Positions 53,945-63,180 of a DNA stretch of 64,000 nucleotides are shown here, in pieces. How positions within the stretch are numbered: the stretch's first letter is position 1; each line of letters starts with the position of its first letter. Both the position numbers and the translations under genes were made by a program. The stretch comes from Caulobacter segnis ATCC 21756 (GTDB lineage: Bacteria > Pseudomonadota > Alphaproteobacteria > Caulobacterales > Caulobacteraceae), in contig NC_014100.1 of NCBI RefSeq assembly GCF_000092285.1, forward strand, positions 4,588,001-4,652,000, given 5' to 3'. A model generated the notes under the pieces. That model saw only the letters and a list, made by a program, of their open reading frames with translations, made no database searches and was not told the DNA's origin.

Positions 53945-54582
53945 GGGCGCCATTCCAGGAAGTTGGCGAGCAGGGCGAGCCCTGAGGCTTGTGACTTTTC
54001 GGGGTGAAATTGTACGCCCGCGACGTTGTCCTTGGCCACCGCGGCCGTGAACGGTCCGCCGTGGTCCGTTGTCGCAACAACATCTTCCGGGTTGGAAGCG
54101 GTCAGGGCGAACGAATTGGCGTAGTACATGTGGGCGCCGTCCTCGATGCCCTTGAACAGGGCATGAGCGCGCGTGAAGGCGATCGCGTTCCAGCCCATGT
54201 GCGGGATGGTCAGCGAAGGATCGTTAGGCTCGAGCTTCTTCACCTGGCCCTGGATCCAGTCCAGGCCCGGCGTGACGCCGAACTCCAGGCCCTCGGTGGC
54301 CAGCAGCTGGTGGCCGACGCAGATGCCCATGAACGGAACGCCCCGGCCGTGCACGGCCTCGTTCATCGCCTCATAGACGCCGGTGGCGTCCAGGCCGGCG
54401 CGGCACGATGCGAAGGCTCCGACGCCGGGCAGGAAGACGCGATCGGCCTTGGCGACAAGGTCGGGATCGGCGGTGACGACGATGTCGGCGTCGAGCGCGC
54501 GGCGGCGGGCCGCCTCACGCAGGGCCTTTTCGGCCGAACGCAGGTTGCCCGACCCGTAATCGATCAGGGCGACGGTCTGCAT
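53941..54582 (-). CDS. hisH: Imidazole glycerol phosphate synthase glutaminase subunit HisH
   Basis: Class I glutamine amidotransferase delivering ammonia to HisF. The 213 residues have the nucleophile in GICVGHQLL, the His/Glu pair in [10 protein letters not shown], and N-terminal [16 protein letters not shown]. It lies between hisB (9 bp away) and hisA. Confidence 0.95.
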   Translation of the reverse strand: MQTVALIDYGSGNLRSAEKALREAARRRALDADIVVTADPDLVAKADRVFLPGVGAFASCRAGLDATGVYEAMNEAVHGRGVPFMGICVGHQLLATEGLEFGVTPGLDWIQGQVKKLEPNDPSLTIPHMGWNAIAFTRAHALFKGIEDGAHMYYANSFALTASNPEDVVATTDHGGPFTAAVAKDNVAGVQFHPEKSQASGLALLANFLEWRP

Positions 54583-54591
54583 GGAGTGTCC

Positions 54592-55182
54592 TTACAGCAC
54601 GCCCTTGGTGGACGGAGCCTGGCCGCCGGTCTTCGGGTCGATCTCGACCGCCTGACGCAGCGCCCGGGCCAGGGCCTTGAAGCCGCTTTCGGCGACGTGG
54701 TGGGTGTTGTCGCCGTACAAGGTCTCCAGGTGCACGCACGCCCCGCAGTTCATCGCGAACGCGTGGTGGAACTCCTTGAAGAGCTCGGTGTCCATCTCGC
54801 CGACCTTGGGCCGCTTGAACTCGACCTTCCAGACCAGGTACGGGCGGTTGGAGAGATCGATCGCGCAGCGCGTCAGGGTCTCGTCCATCGGGATATAGGC
54901 CGAGCCGAAGCGGCGGATGCCCTTGAAGCCGTCCAGCGCCTTGTTCACCGCCAGGCCCAGCACGATGCCGGTGTCCTCGACGGTGTGGTGCATGTCGATG
55001 TGCAGGTCGCCCTTGGTCTCGACCTTCAGGTCGAAGCCGCCGTGGCGCGCGAAGCTCTCCAGCATATGGTCGTAGAAACCAATGCCGGTGGAGATCGTCG
55101 AGGCGCCGGTCCCGTCGAGATCGATCCAGACCCGGATCTGGGTCTCCTTCGTCTCGCGGACCACTTCAGCGGTGCGGGCCAT
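54592..55182 (-). CDS. hisB: Imidazoleglycerol-phosphate dehydratase HisB
   Basis: Monofunctional dehydratase of histidine synthesis. ATG 55182 gives 196 residues. The metal-binding motifs [14 protein letters not shown] and [12 protein letters not shown], later [18 protein letters not shown], are complete. It starts 8 bp after the adenosine-kinase-like gene, so histidine synthesis here begins with that transcript: adk-like, B, H, A, F, E. Confidence 0.95.
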   Translation of the reverse strand: MARTAEVVRETKETQIRVWIDLDGTGASTISTGIGFYDHMLESFARHGGFDLKVETKGDLHIDMHHTVEDTGIVLGLAVNKALDGFKGIRRFGSAYIPMDETLTRCAIDLSNRPYLVWKVEFKRPKVGEMDTELFKEFHHAFAMNCGACVHLETLYGDNTHHVAESGFKALARALRQAVEIDPKTGGQAPSTKGVL

Positions 55183-55190
55183 CTGAATCC

Positions 55191-56180
55191 TTAGAGTCCG
55201 TTCTTTTGAGCCAGTTCGCGCAGGGAAACCTGCGGTCGCGGGCCGTAGTGGTCGATCACCTCGGCGGCCGCCAGGCTGCCCAGCTGGCCACAGATAGGCA
55301 GCGGGCGGCCCTGGGAAAGGCCGAAGAGGAAACCCGCCGCGTATTGGTCGCCCGCGCCGGTCGTGTCCACGACTTTTTCCACCGGGTAGGCCGAGATTTC
55401 GTGCAACTGCCCGTTCGCGGCCACGACCGAGCCCTTTTCGCTGCGCGTGACGGCGGCGATCTCGCACCGATCGGCTAGCGCCTTCACGGCGGCGTCGAAG
55501 TCGGTGGTCTCGAACAGCGAGCAGACTTCGCTTTCGTTGGCGAAGACGATGTCGCACTGGGTTTCGATGAAGCCCAGCAGGGCGCCGCGATGGCGATCGA
55601 CCATGAAGCTGTCGCTGAGCGTCATCGAGATCTTGCGACCGGCGCCGTGGGCCAGGGCGGCGGCCTTGGCGAAGGCGCGGCGCGCTTCGGGCGGATCGAA
55701 CAGATAGCCTTCCAGATAGGAGATCTGCGCGCCCTCGATGATCTCGGGGTCGACGTCGGCCGGGTTCAGCTCCACGCAGGCGCCCAGATAGGTCGACATG
55801 GTGCGCTGGGCGTCGGCGGTGACGTTGATCAGGCTCTGGGCGGTCGCCGGGCCTTCGGCCAGCGGCGGGGTCGTGAAGACGCAGCCGATGGCGTTCATGT
55901 CGTGGCGGAACACGCGGCCCAGCTGGTCGTCGGCGACCTTGCCGATGAAGGCGGCCTTGCCGCCGAAGCTGGCCACGCCGGCCACGGTGTTGGCCGCGCT
56001 GCCGCCCGAGGCCTCGATCGCCGAGGCCATCACGTCGTACAGGCTGGCCGCCCGCGCCGGATCGATCAGGGCCATCGAGCCCTTCACCAGGCCCTCACGC
56101 TCGAGGAAGGCTTCGTCGCACTGGGCGATGACGTCGACGATGGCGTTGCCGATGGCGGCGACGTCGTAGAGCGCGGTCAT
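55191..56180 (-). CDS. Adenosine kinase (PfkB/ribokinase family)
   Basis: ATG 56180 gives 329 residues. The PfkB signatures are both there: [21 protein letters not shown] near residue 55 and [19 protein letters not shown] (about 275), with catalytic Asp in DTTGAGD. Substrate-pocket features ([14 protein letters not shown]) fit adenosine kinase of alphaproteobacteria. It heads the transcript of the his genes and is divergent from the ATP-grasp gene. Confidence 0.9.
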   Translation of the reverse strand: MTALYDVAAIGNAIVDVIAQCDEAFLEREGLVKGSMALIDPARAASLYDVMASAIEASGGSAANTVAGVASFGGKAAFIGKVADDQLGRVFRHDMNAIGCVFTTPPLAEGPATAQSLINVTADAQRTMSTYLGACVELNPADVDPEIIEGAQISYLEGYLFDPPEARRAFAKAAALAHGAGRKISMTLSDSFMVDRHRGALLGFIETQCDIVFANESEVCSLFETTDFDAAVKALADRCEIAAVTRSEKGSVVAANGQLHEISAYPVEKVVDTTGAGDQYAAGFLFGLSQGRPLPICGQLGSLAAAEVIDHYGPRPQVSLRELAQKNGL

Positions 56181-56315
56181 GGGGCGGAGCAAACCTTTGA
56201 AAGAACAGGGCCGTGAGCCCAAACAGCACGGCGATTAAAGGAAGTGGGCCTTCAAGGCAACGCGAGCCTTGCCCACAAGCCTGCGACACTCTAACCGCGC
56301 AAGCTTAAAGCAAGC

Positions 56316-57185
56316 GTGAGCAAACCGATGGTCGATGTCCTGATCCTGGTTCCCGCCCGAGACGAGCCGCGGTTCGCCACGACCTGGACGCCGCTGTTCG
56401 AACGCCTGGCCGCGCCGCTGCGGGCCCGTGGTCTGCTAGTCGGCGCCCAGTCCTGGACCGATCCGATCGAGAAGGGCCGGGCCCGCCTCGTCATGCCGTC
56501 CCTGGCCTGGGGCTATCACCACCGCCAGGCCGAGTGGTTCGCCCTGCTGGATCGGCTGGAGGCCCAGGGGACGCGGGTGGCCAATCCGGTCTCGGTGATG
56601 CGCTGGAACACGACCAAGACCTATCTGGTCGAGCTGGCCGGCAAGGGCGCGCCCGTCGTCCCGACCCACGCCCACGATCGTCTGACGATGGAGGCGGTCG
56701 AGGCCGCGCTGGACGCGTTCGGCGTCGACGAGGTGGTGGTCAAGCCTCAGGTCTCGGCCGGCTCGCAGGACACCATCCGCGTCAAGCGCCACGGCGCGCT
56801 GGACGGTGGCCCCCAGGGCCCGGCCCTGATCCAGCCCTTCCTGCAGGCCGTGGGCGAGGAGGGGGAGCTCTCCTTGTTCTATTTCGACGGCCATTTCAGC
56901 CACGCCGTGGCCAAGGTGGCCGTCGAGGGCGACTTCCGCGTCCAGCCGCAGTTCGGCGGCAAGGTCAGCGAGATCGCCCCCGAACCCGAGGCCCTGCACG
57001 CCGCCGAAATGGTGCTGAACGCCGCGCCGGGGAACCTGACCTACGCCCGCGTCGACCTGATCCGCGGCCTCGACCACACGCCCCAACTGATGGAGCTGGA
57101 GGTCATCGAGCCCGACCTGTTCCTGGAGCACGCCCACGACAAGGGGGCGGCGTTTGCCGCGGCGGTGATGCGGGCGATTGGCTAG
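56316..57185 (+). CDS. ATP-grasp domain protein (RimK/GSH-synthetase-like)
   Basis: A 289-residue ATP-grasp enzyme. The lysine/Mg elements run from VVVKPQVSAGSQDTIRV (about 147) through PALIQPFLQAVGEEGELSLFYFDG to YARVDLIRGLDHTPQLMELEVIEPDL (shortened here to LMELEVIEPDL). Such ligases join a carboxylate to an amine or thiol; the substrates are unknown. GTG 56316 starts it. It is divergent from the kinase/his operon. Confidence 0.84.
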   Translation: MSKPMVDVLILVPARDEPRFATTWTPLFERLAAPLRARGLLVGAQSWTDPIEKGRARLVMPSLAWGYHHRQAEWFALLDRLEAQGTRVANPVSVMRWNTTKTYLVELAGKGAPVVPTHAHDRLTMEAVEAALDAFGVDEVVVKPQVSAGSQDTIRVKRHGALDGGPQGPALIQPFLQAVGEEGELSLFYFDGHFSHAVAKVAVEGDFRVQPQFGGKVSEIAPEPEALHAAEMVLNAAPGNLTYARVDLIRGLDHTPQLMELEVIEPDLFLEHAHDKGAAFAAAVMRAIG

Positions 57186-57189
57186 CTCA

Positions 57190-57296
57190 GCGGGCCCCCA
57201 CCTGACTTCGCTCCGCGAAGTCGTCCGCCCCCGGAGGGGGCGGAAGGATCCTTCTTCCCCCTCCGGGGGAGGAGCGCGAAGCGCGGAGGGGGCAAG
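57190..57296. repeat. C-rich intergenic palindromic repeat, type B
   Basis: Between the convergent ATP-grasp and nth genes. Contains CGCCCCCGGAGGGGGCGG-like and CCCCCTCCGGGGGAGG-like palindromes, plus gcgaagcgcggagggggc; the layout resembles the units at 32362 and 59522, although sequence identity is partial. No gene is present. Confidence 0.5.
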
Positions 57297-57998
57297 TCAC
57301 GCTCCCAAAAACAGCTCCCGTGACGGACACAGATCACTGATCTTGCAGATCTCGCACTTGGGCTTCCGCGCCACGCACACATACCGCCCGTGCAGGATCA
57401 GCCAGTGGTGAGCCCGGGTCTGATACGGGACCGGCACGATGCGCATCAGGTCCTGCTCGACCGCGTCGGGCGTCTTGCCGGACGACAGCTTCAGCCGGTG
57501 CGAGACGCGGAAGACGTGGGTGTCGACGGCGATGGCCGGCTCGATGTCCAGTTCGTTCAACACCACGCTGGCGGTCTTGCGGCCCACGCCCGGCAGGCTC
57601 TCCAGCGCCGCGCGGTTCAGGGGAACCTGGCCACCATACTGGCTGACCAGGATGTTCGCCGTGGCGATGACGTTCTTGGCCTTGGTCCGGTAGAGGCCGA
57701 TCGAGGCGATGTAGGGGATCAGGCCCGCCTCGCCGAGGTCCAGCATCGCCTGCGGCGTGTTGGCGACCTTGAACAGCTTGTCGGTGGCTTTGTTGACGCT
57801 GACGTCGGTGGCCTGGGCCGACAGGGCCACGGCGGTGACCAGCTCGTAGGGGTTGGCATAGTTGAGCTCGGTCTTGGGGCGGAGTTCGAGGCCCTCGAAC
57901 CGCTCGAACAGCACCTCGACCCGTTCGCGCTCGGCCGGAGAAATGCGCTTGGCGGTCTTTTTCGCCGGCTTGGACTTGGCGGAGACGGGTTTGGCCAT
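57297..57998 (-). CDS. nth: Endonuclease III
   Basis: DNA glycosylase/AP lyase for oxidised pyrimidines. From ATG 57998 it has 233 residues; ATG 58010 (MVRAMAKP) would add four. The helix-hairpin-helix LPGVGRKTASVVLNEL with catalytic Lys, then the active-site Asp in AVDTHVFRV, and four cysteines C-x6-C-x2-C-x5-C (YVCVARKPKCEICKISDLC) for the 4Fe-4S cluster are all present. The Lys-rich N terminus is a small add-on. Convergent with the ATP-grasp gene, divergent from the DUF2244 gene. Confidence 0.95.
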   Translation of the reverse strand: MAKPVSAKSKPAKKTAKRISPAERERVEVLFERFEGLELRPKTELNYANPYELVTAVALSAQATDVSVNKATDKLFKVANTPQAMLDLGEAGLIPYIASIGLYRTKAKNVIATANILVSQYGGQVPLNRAALESLPGVGRKTASVVLNELDIEPAIAVDTHVFRVSHRLKLSSGKTPDAVEQDLMRIVPVPYQTRAHHWLILHGRYVCVARKPKCEICKISDLCPSRELFLGA

Positions 57999-58062
57999 GG
58001 CGCGGACCATGCCGTGATGCGCCCCTCTCGCCAAGCGGGCCGGCGGCTCCTAAATTCGCGCC

Positions 58063-58539
58063 ATGGCCTCGCCGCTCTACATGGACCGGGTGATCGCGCC
58101 GCACCGTTCGCTGACCCCCCAGGGCGCGGCGGTGCTGCTGGCTGTGGTCATGGCCTTCAACATCCTGGTGGCGGTGTTCCTGCTGGTGGTGGGCGCGCCG
58201 CCGGTGCTGCCGTTCCTGGGCCTCGACGTCCTGGCGCTGTGGCTGGCTTTCCGCGCCAGCGACCGGGCCGCCAAGCGGGTCGAGCGGGTCCAGGTCACCG
58301 CCGAGGCCGTGACCGTCAGCCGCGAGGACGAGAAGGGCGCCCGCACCGTCTGGACCTCACCGACCGCCTTCACCCGCGTCGGCGTCGATCTGCCCGGCGA
58401 GCATGACGCCCGCGTGCGGCTGATGATCCATCGCAAGCGCCTGACCCTGGCCCGCTCGCTCAGCCCCGACGAGCGGATCAGCTTCGCCAACGCCCTTCAG
58501 GACGCCATTCGCGCGGCGCGCGCCGAGCGCTGGTCGTGA
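58063..58539 (+). CDS. DUF2244 family membrane protein
   Basis: A 158-residue protein with two adjacent membrane segments (about residues 22-65: GAAVLLAVVMAFNILVAVFL and VLPFLGLDVLALWLAF) and a cytosolic domain with VTAEAVTVSREDEKG, then MIHRKRLTLARSLSPDERISFA. It matches the DUF2244 family; function unknown. The stop overlaps the GTG at 58536 of the following reading frame, so the two genes may be coupled. Confidence 0.84.
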   Translation: MASPLYMDRVIAPHRSLTPQGAAVLLAVVMAFNILVAVFLLVVGAPPVLPFLGLDVLALWLAFRASDRAAKRVERVQVTAEAVTVSREDEKGARTVWTSPTAFTRVGVDLPGEHDARVRLMIHRKRLTLARSLSPDERISFANALQDAIRAARAERWS

Positions 58540-58577
58540 GCGGCGACATGGCCGCAAGAACCGGGCGGACGGCGTTA

Positions 58578-58600
58578 TCCGACGCGACTAGCGTGTCGGA
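58578..58600. promoter_or_regulatory. Palindrome before the Ada/OGT-like gene
   Basis: TCCGAC and GTCGGA separated by 11 bases, with a partly matching ACGC/GCGT inside. It lies directly before ATG 58602 and could be the operator of its AraC-like domain. Confidence 0.35.
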
Positions 58601-58601
58601 C

Positions 58602-59513
58602 ATGGCATACGACGCATCCTTCCTTTCGACGGGCCTTCCAGAGGCCGCCAGCCAAGAGCTGGCGCGTCTGGCCGAACGCTCGGTCGACTACCACCGCATG
58701 GCCAAGGCGCTCGACTGGCTGGCCGAGCGGTGGTCCGATCATCCCTCGCTGGACGAGGCCGCCCAGGCCGTGGGGCTGTCGCCGTTCCATTTCCAGCGCA
58801 TCTTCACCCGCTGGGCGGGGGTCAGTCCCAAGACCTTCGTCTCGGCCATCGCCCACGCCGAGGCGCGGCGGTCCCTGGAGGCCGGCGGCACGGTGCTGGA
58901 CGCGGCCTTCGACGCGGGGCTTTCCGGGCCCTCGCGGCTGCACGACCTGTTCATCGCCCAGGAGGCGGCGACGCCGGGCGAGGTGCGGCGGCGCGGGGCG
59001 GGCATGCGGCTACGCTGGGGCTGGGCCCCGACGCCGTTCGGCAAGGGCCTGTTCGTGATGGCCGAGCGGGGCCTGGCGGGCTTGGCCTTCTCCGACGGCG
59101 ACGATGAGATGAGCTTCGCCGACATGCACCGCCGCTTTCCGGCCGCCGACTGGACGCGCGACGACGCAGCCGCGCAAGGCATGGCCCTGCGCGCTTTCAT
59201 ACGCGGTGGGGGCGCGGGCGGGGAGGGGCCGTTGCCGGTGGTGCTGATCGGCTCGCCGTTCCACATCCAGGTCTGGAAGGCCCTGCTGACTATCCCGACC
59301 GGCGCGACGGCCACCTACGGCCAGGTCGCCGCCTGGGCCGGCAAGCCCGGCGCCTTCCAGGCGACCGGCGGCGCCATCGGGGCCAACCCGATCTCGCTGC
59401 TGATCCCCTGCCACCGCGCCATCGCCAAGAGCGGCAAGCTCACGGGGTATCACTGGGGGCTGGCGCGGAAAGCGGCGATCCTGGGGATGGAGGCCGTGGC
59501 GGCGGCGGGGTGA
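58602..59513 (+). CDS. AraC-HTH/methylated-DNA-[protein]-cysteine S-methyltransferase (Ada/OGT-like)
   Basis: Repairs O6-methylguanine by transferring the alkyl group to its own cysteine. From ATG 58602 it has 303 residues; an in-frame GTG at 58536 overlapping the DUF2244 stop is the alternative. An AraC-type helix-turn-helix is N-terminal (SPFHFQRIFTRWAGVSPKTFV), the methyltransferase is C-terminal with LIPCHRAI and the IPTGATATYGQVAAWAG helix. The zinc-cysteine domain of E. coli Ada is missing, so it may regulate DNA without sensing phosphotriesters. A palindrome TCCGAC/GTCGGA lies at 58578-58600. Confidence 0.9.
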   Translation: MAYDASFLSTGLPEAASQELARLAERSVDYHRMAKALDWLAERWSDHPSLDEAAQAVGLSPFHFQRIFTRWAGVSPKTFVSAIAHAEARRSLEAGGTVLDAAFDAGLSGPSRLHDLFIAQEAATPGEVRRRGAGMRLRWGWAPTPFGKGLFVMAERGLAGLAFSDGDDEMSFADMHRRFPAADWTRDDAAAQGMALRAFIRGGGAGGEGPLPVVLIGSPFHIQVWKALLTIPTGATATYGQVAAWAGKPGAFQATGGAIGANPISLLIPCHRAIAKSGKLTGYHWGLARKAAILGMEAVAAAG

Positions 59514-59521
59514 GTAAAAAT

Positions 59522-59633
59522 CCTCCCCCTAGCGGGGGAGGTGGTCGCGCAGCGACCGGAGGGGGAAGTTCTGCTGAACTTGCTTCTTCCCTCTCTGTCG
59601 GCTTCGCCGACACCTCTCCCTTGGGGAGAGGAT
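59522..59633. repeat. C-rich intergenic palindromic repeat, type B
   Basis: CCTCCCCC/GGGGGAGG hairpin (59522-59541), TGTCGGC/GCCGACA (59596-59612) and CTCTCCC/GGGGAGAG; convergent between the methyltransferase and hslU genes. The first hairpin is identical in stem to that at 32362. Confidence 0.6.
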
Positions 59634-59644
59634 TTTCTCACGTC

Positions 59645-60937
59645 CTACAGAATAAACCGGCTCAGATCCGCGTTCGCCGCCAGCGCCCCGACCCGCTCCT
59701 GCACATAGGCCGCGTCCACCGTCACCGTCTCGCCGCCACGATCCGCCGCGGTGAAGCTGATCTCCTCGACCACCTTTTCCAGGATGGTCTGCAGGCGACG
59801 GGCGCCGATGTTCTCGACCGAGGCGTTCACGGCCACGGCCGCGTCGGCCAGGGCGTCGATGGCCTCGTCGGTGAAGACCAGGGTGACGTTCTCGGTCGCC
59901 ATCAGCGCCTGGTGCTGGCGGACGAGGTTGGCTTCCGGCTCGGTCAGGATCCGGCGCAAATCATCGCGGGTCAGGCCCTTCAGCTCGACGCGGATCGGCA
60001 GGCGGCCCTGCAGTTCGGGCAGCAGGTCCGACGGCTTGGCCACGTGGAAGGCGCCCGAAGCGATGAACAGGATGTGGTCGGTCTTGACCGGCCCGTACTT
60101 GGTCGAGACCGTCGTGCCCTCGATCAGCGGCAGCAGGTCGCGCTGCACGCCCTCGCGCGAGACGTCCGCGCCCGAGCGCTGCGACGAGCTGGCGACCTTG
60201 TCGATCTCGTCGAGGAAGACGATGCCGTGGTTCTCGGCCAGCTCGAGGGCTTCCTGGGTGAGGGCCTCCTGGTCCAGCAGCTTGTCGCTCTCCTCGGCGA
60301 TCAGAGGGGCCCAGGCCCCGGACACCGTGGTCTTGTGGGTCTTTTGGCGGCCGCCGCCGAACGACTTCATCATGTCCGACAGGTTGAAGACCGCCGCGCC
60401 AGGCTGGCCGGGGATCTCGAAGGTCTGGCCGCCGGTATCGGCCAGCTGCAGCTCGACCTCCTTGTCGTCCAGTTCGCCGGCCCGGATCTTCTTGCGGAAG
60501 GCCTCGCGGGCGGCCGTGGAGCCCGGACCGGTCAGGGCGTCGAGGATCCGTTCCTCGGCGGCGCCCTCGGCCTTGGCCTTCACGGCGGCGCGGCGCTTGT
60601 CGCGGACCATGGCCAGAGCGCTTTCCACCAGGTCGCGGACGATCTGGTCGACGTCGCGGCCGACATAGCCGACCTCGGTGAACTTGGTGGCCTCGACCTT
60701 TAGGAACGGGGCCTGGGCCAGCTTGGCCAGGCGCCGGGCGATTTCGGTCTTGCCGACGCCCGTCGGGCCGATCAGCAGGATGTTCTTGGGCGTCAGCTCG
60801 TCGCGGATATCGGCGGGCGCGCGGCGGCGGCGCCAGCGGTTGCGCAGGGCGACGGCCACGGCCTTCTTGGCGTCGGTGTGGCCGACGATGTAGCGGTCCA
60901 GTTCGGAAACGATCTCGCGGGGGGAAAACTCAGTCAT
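59645..60937 (-). CDS. hslU: HslU ATPase of the HslVU protease
   Basis: Hexameric AAA+ unfoldase for HslV (ClpYQ). ATG 60937 overlaps the stop of the NTF2-like gene and gives 430 residues. Walker [16 protein letters not shown] (about residue 53), Walker [14 protein letters not shown], sensor 2 IGARRLQTI, and the C-terminal LSRFIL that docks into HslV are intact. The I domain (about 110-240) carries the Gly-rich FGGGRQKTH loop. hslV is upstream, but another gene lies between. Confidence 0.96.
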   Translation of the reverse strand: MTEFSPREIVSELDRYIVGHTDAKKAVAVALRNRWRRRRAPADIRDELTPKNILLIGPTGVGKTEIARRLAKLAQAPFLKVEATKFTEVGYVGRDVDQIVRDLVESALAMVRDKRRAAVKAKAEGAAEERILDALTGPGSTAAREAFRKKIRAGELDDKEVELQLADTGGQTFEIPGQPGAAVFNLSDMMKSFGGGRQKTHKTTVSGAWAPLIAEESDKLLDQEALTQEALELAENHGIVFLDEIDKVASSSQRSGADVSREGVQRDLLPLIEGTTVSTKYGPVKTDHILFIASGAFHVAKPSDLLPELQGRLPIRVELKGLTRDDLRRILTEPEANLVRQHQALMATENVTLVFTDEAIDALADAAVAVNASVENIGARRLQTILEKVVEEISFTAADRGGETVTVDAAYVQERVGALAANADLSRFIL

Positions 60938-61710
60938 CGGTCGTTGATCAGGGCCTCGAGGATCAGGCGCCACCCTTCGGGGCGCTTCTGCCAGACATGC
61001 ATATAGTGCGCGGATTGGAGGTTTGCCTGGGCGTCGGGCCACCGGGCCTCGCCGTGGGTCCAGACGAAGTCGCCGGCGTGCGAAGCGCCGCCGCCTCTGA
61101 GCACCAGCGTCATCCGCGCGGGGCGAGCCGCCAGGCGGTCGGTCAGGGCCTCGGGCGTCAGGCCCTCCGCGCCCTTGGGCCCTAGCAGCCAGGCGTCGGC
61201 GGCCAGAGCGCCGCGATAGGCGGCGGGCGCGTCGGTCTCGGCCGCCTGGGCCAGGGCGCTCTCGGCGGCCCGGACCTTGTCGAAGGCCAGGGCGGGCGAG
61301 CGCTCGCCGGCCGCCGCCGGGGCGTCCAGGACGGTGGGCGCCTCGGGGCCCGGCGCCTTGGAGGCGTCGGCCGCCGCGCCGCCGTCATAGATCCATTTCC
61401 AGCCGCCGTTCGGCTCACGACGCCAGATCGTGGCGAAGTAGCCGCCGCGCTTTCCGTTGATCACCGAGGGGCCGACCGACAGCGCCAGGTCCCCGGAGCG
61501 CGCCGCCACGACCCTTCGCGGCCACCATTCCAGCCTGGGAGATTTGCTGGAGGGGCGCTTCTCGAACAGCGCCTTGGCGCTGACCGGGCCGGGCGCGAAC
61601 AGGATGGCGTCGTCGGCCATGTGCTTGAGGAACGAGTCCCGCACCCCCAGCGCCAGCCCGTCGGCGGCGAGCGCCACGGCGAGCCCGGCGCCGAACAGGG
61701 TCTTGAGCAT
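60934..61710 (-). CDS. NTF2-like (SnoaL/DUF4440-type) secreted protein between hslV and hslU
   Basis: A 258-residue protein with an N-terminal hydrophobic signal ([18 protein letters not shown]). Two NTF2-type halves seem present: [22 protein letters not shown] with [16 protein letters not shown], and a later [22 protein letters not shown] with [24 protein letters not shown]2-like domains bind small hydrophobic ligands or act as isomerases; the role is unknown. It sits in the HslVU operon, 28 bp after hslV and overlapping hslU by four bases, so it is almost surely cotranscribed. Confidence 0.78.
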   Translation of the reverse strand: MLKTLFGAGLAVALAADGLALGVRDSFLKHMADDAILFAPGPVSAKALFEKRPSSKSPRLEWWPRRVVAARSGDLALSVGPSVINGKRGGYFATIWRREPNGGWKWIYDGGAAADASKAPGPEAPTVLDAPAAAGERSPALAFDKVRAAESALAQAAETDAPAAYRGALAADAWLLGPKGAEGLTPEALTDRLAARPARMTLVLRGGGASHAGDFVWTHGEARWPDAQANLQSAHYMHVWQKRPEGWRLILEALINDR

Positions 61711-61738
61711 GCGGAAATCCTCCCGACGGGAGTAAAGC

Positions 61739-62305
61739 CTACAAGCTTTCGACGGTCAGGTTACCGTTCGTATAGACACAGATCTCGGCGGCGATGCCCA
61801 TCGCCTTGCGGGCGATGTCCTCGGCCGAAAGGTCCTGGTCGATCAAGGCCTTGGCGGCGGCCAGGGCGTAGTTGCCGCCCGAGCCGATGGCCGCGACCGC
61901 CCCGCCGCCGACGCTCTCGCCCGGCTCCAGCACGTCGCCGACGCCGGTGACGGTGTAGATGGCGGTGTTGTCGGCCACCAGCAGCATGGCCTCCAGGCGA
62001 CGCAGGTAGCGGTCGGTCCGCCAGTCCTTGGCCAGGTCCACGCAGGCGCGGGCCAGCTGGTCGGGATACTGCTCCAGCTTGGCCTCGAGCCGCTCAATGA
62101 GCGTGAAGGCGTCGGCCGTGGCGCCGGCGAAGCCCGCGACGACCTTGCCGCCGGCCAGGCGCCGCACCTTGCGGGCGTTGCCCTTGACGACGGTTGGGCC
62201 CATTGACACCTGTCCGTCGCCGGCGATCACGGTCTGGCCGTTCTTGCGCACCGCCAGGATCGTCGTGCCGTGCCAGTCGGGGAAAGTCGAGTTGTTGCCT
62301 TGCAT
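61739..62305 (-). CDS. hslV: HslV peptidase of the HslVU protease
   Basis: N-terminal threonine peptidase partner of HslU. ATG 62305 gives 188 residues; the maturing motif is [13 protein letters not shown], with TTILAV forming the mature end. [20 protein letters not shown] and [16 protein letters not shown] follow. Upstream in-frame codons are not used. Divergent from the ThiF gene by about 40 bp. Confidence 0.96.
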   Translation of the reverse strand: MQGNNSTFPDWHGTTILAVRKNGQTVIAGDGQVSMGPTVVKGNARKVRRLAGGKVVAGFAGATADAFTLIERLEAKLEQYPDQLARACVDLAKDWRTDRYLRRLEAMLLVADNTAIYTVTGVGDVLEPGESVGGGAVAAIGSGGNYALAAAKALIDQDLSAEDIARKAMGIAAEICVYTNGNLTVESL

Positions 62306-62346
62306 GGCTTCGCATGTGGCGAGCCGAAGGCGGAGGGTCAAGCGCG

Positions 62347-63087
62347 TTGGGGTTTTCGCAAGACGAGGTCGAACGCTACGCCCGCCACCTGGTGCTGCGC
62401 GAGGTGGGCGGTCCGGGCCAGCAGAAGCTGAAGGCGGCAAGGGTGCTGATGGTCGGCGCCGGCGGTCTCGGCGCGCCCGCGGCGCTGTACCTGGCCGCCG
62501 CCGGCGTGGGGACGATCGGCCTCGTCGACCCCGACACGGTGTCGCTGTCGAACCTGCAGCGCCAGGTGCTCTACGCGGCGTCCGACGTCGGCCGGCCCAA
62601 GGTCGAGGCGGCGAAAGAGCATCTGACCGCCCTCAATCCGCACGTGACCGTCGCGACACACCCCGTCTGGCTGGACCCCCAGAACGCCAATGACCTGGTC
62701 CAGCAGTACGACCTCGTCCTGGACGGCACCGACGATTTCGCCACCCGTTTCGCCGTCAGCGACGCCTGCCTGGCGCATGGCAAGCCGCTGGTCAGCGGCG
62801 CCCTGGGCCGCTGGACCGGGCAGGTCGGCGTGTTTCATGGTCAGCCCTGCTATCGCTGCCTGGTGCCCGAGGTCCCGCCCGACGCCGAGACCTGCGCTCT
62901 CGTGGGCGTGGTCGGCGCCCTGGCCGGGGTGATCGGCTCGATGATGGCGCTGGAGGCGGTCAAGCTGATCGCCGGCGCGGGCGAGCCCCTGTCGGGCAAG
63001 CTGCTGATCTATGACGCCCTGGCGGCCGAGACGCGAACGGTCAGGATCGGGGCGGATCCGGCCTGTCCTGCTTGCGGCGCGAACTGA
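62347..63087 (+). CDS. HesA/MoeB/ThiF family adenylyltransferase
   Basis: An E1-like enzyme that adenylates the C-terminal Gly of a ubiquitin-like sulfur carrier (MoaD or ThiS). TTG 62347 is favoured for the GGAGGG ribosome-binding site nine bases upstream, giving 246 residues; an ATG at 62314 lacks one. [20 protein letters not shown] opens the family; the ATP loop is [19 protein letters not shown], the [13 protein letters not shown] motif reads [15 protein letters not shown], and CYRCL plus CPAC bind zinc. No MoaD or ThiS gene is in the window. Confidence 0.9.
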   Translation: MGFSQDEVERYARHLVLREVGGPGQQKLKAARVLMVGAGGLGAPAALYLAAAGVGTIGLVDPDTVSLSNLQRQVLYAASDVGRPKVEAAKEHLTALNPHVTVATHPVWLDPQNANDLVQQYDLVLDGTDDFATRFAVSDACLAHGKPLVSGALGRWTGQVGVFHGQPCYRCLVPEVPPDAETCALVGVVGALAGVIGSMMALEAVKLIAGAGEPLSGKLLIYDALAAETRTVRIGADPACPACGAN

Positions 63088-63180
63088 CAAGACGGATCGT
63101 CGCGTCCGGGCTCCTACGGAAGCGACGGCCGCACGCCCATCCGCTAAGGCCTGCCCGCGTACCGCTGGAGTAGCAAAGCC

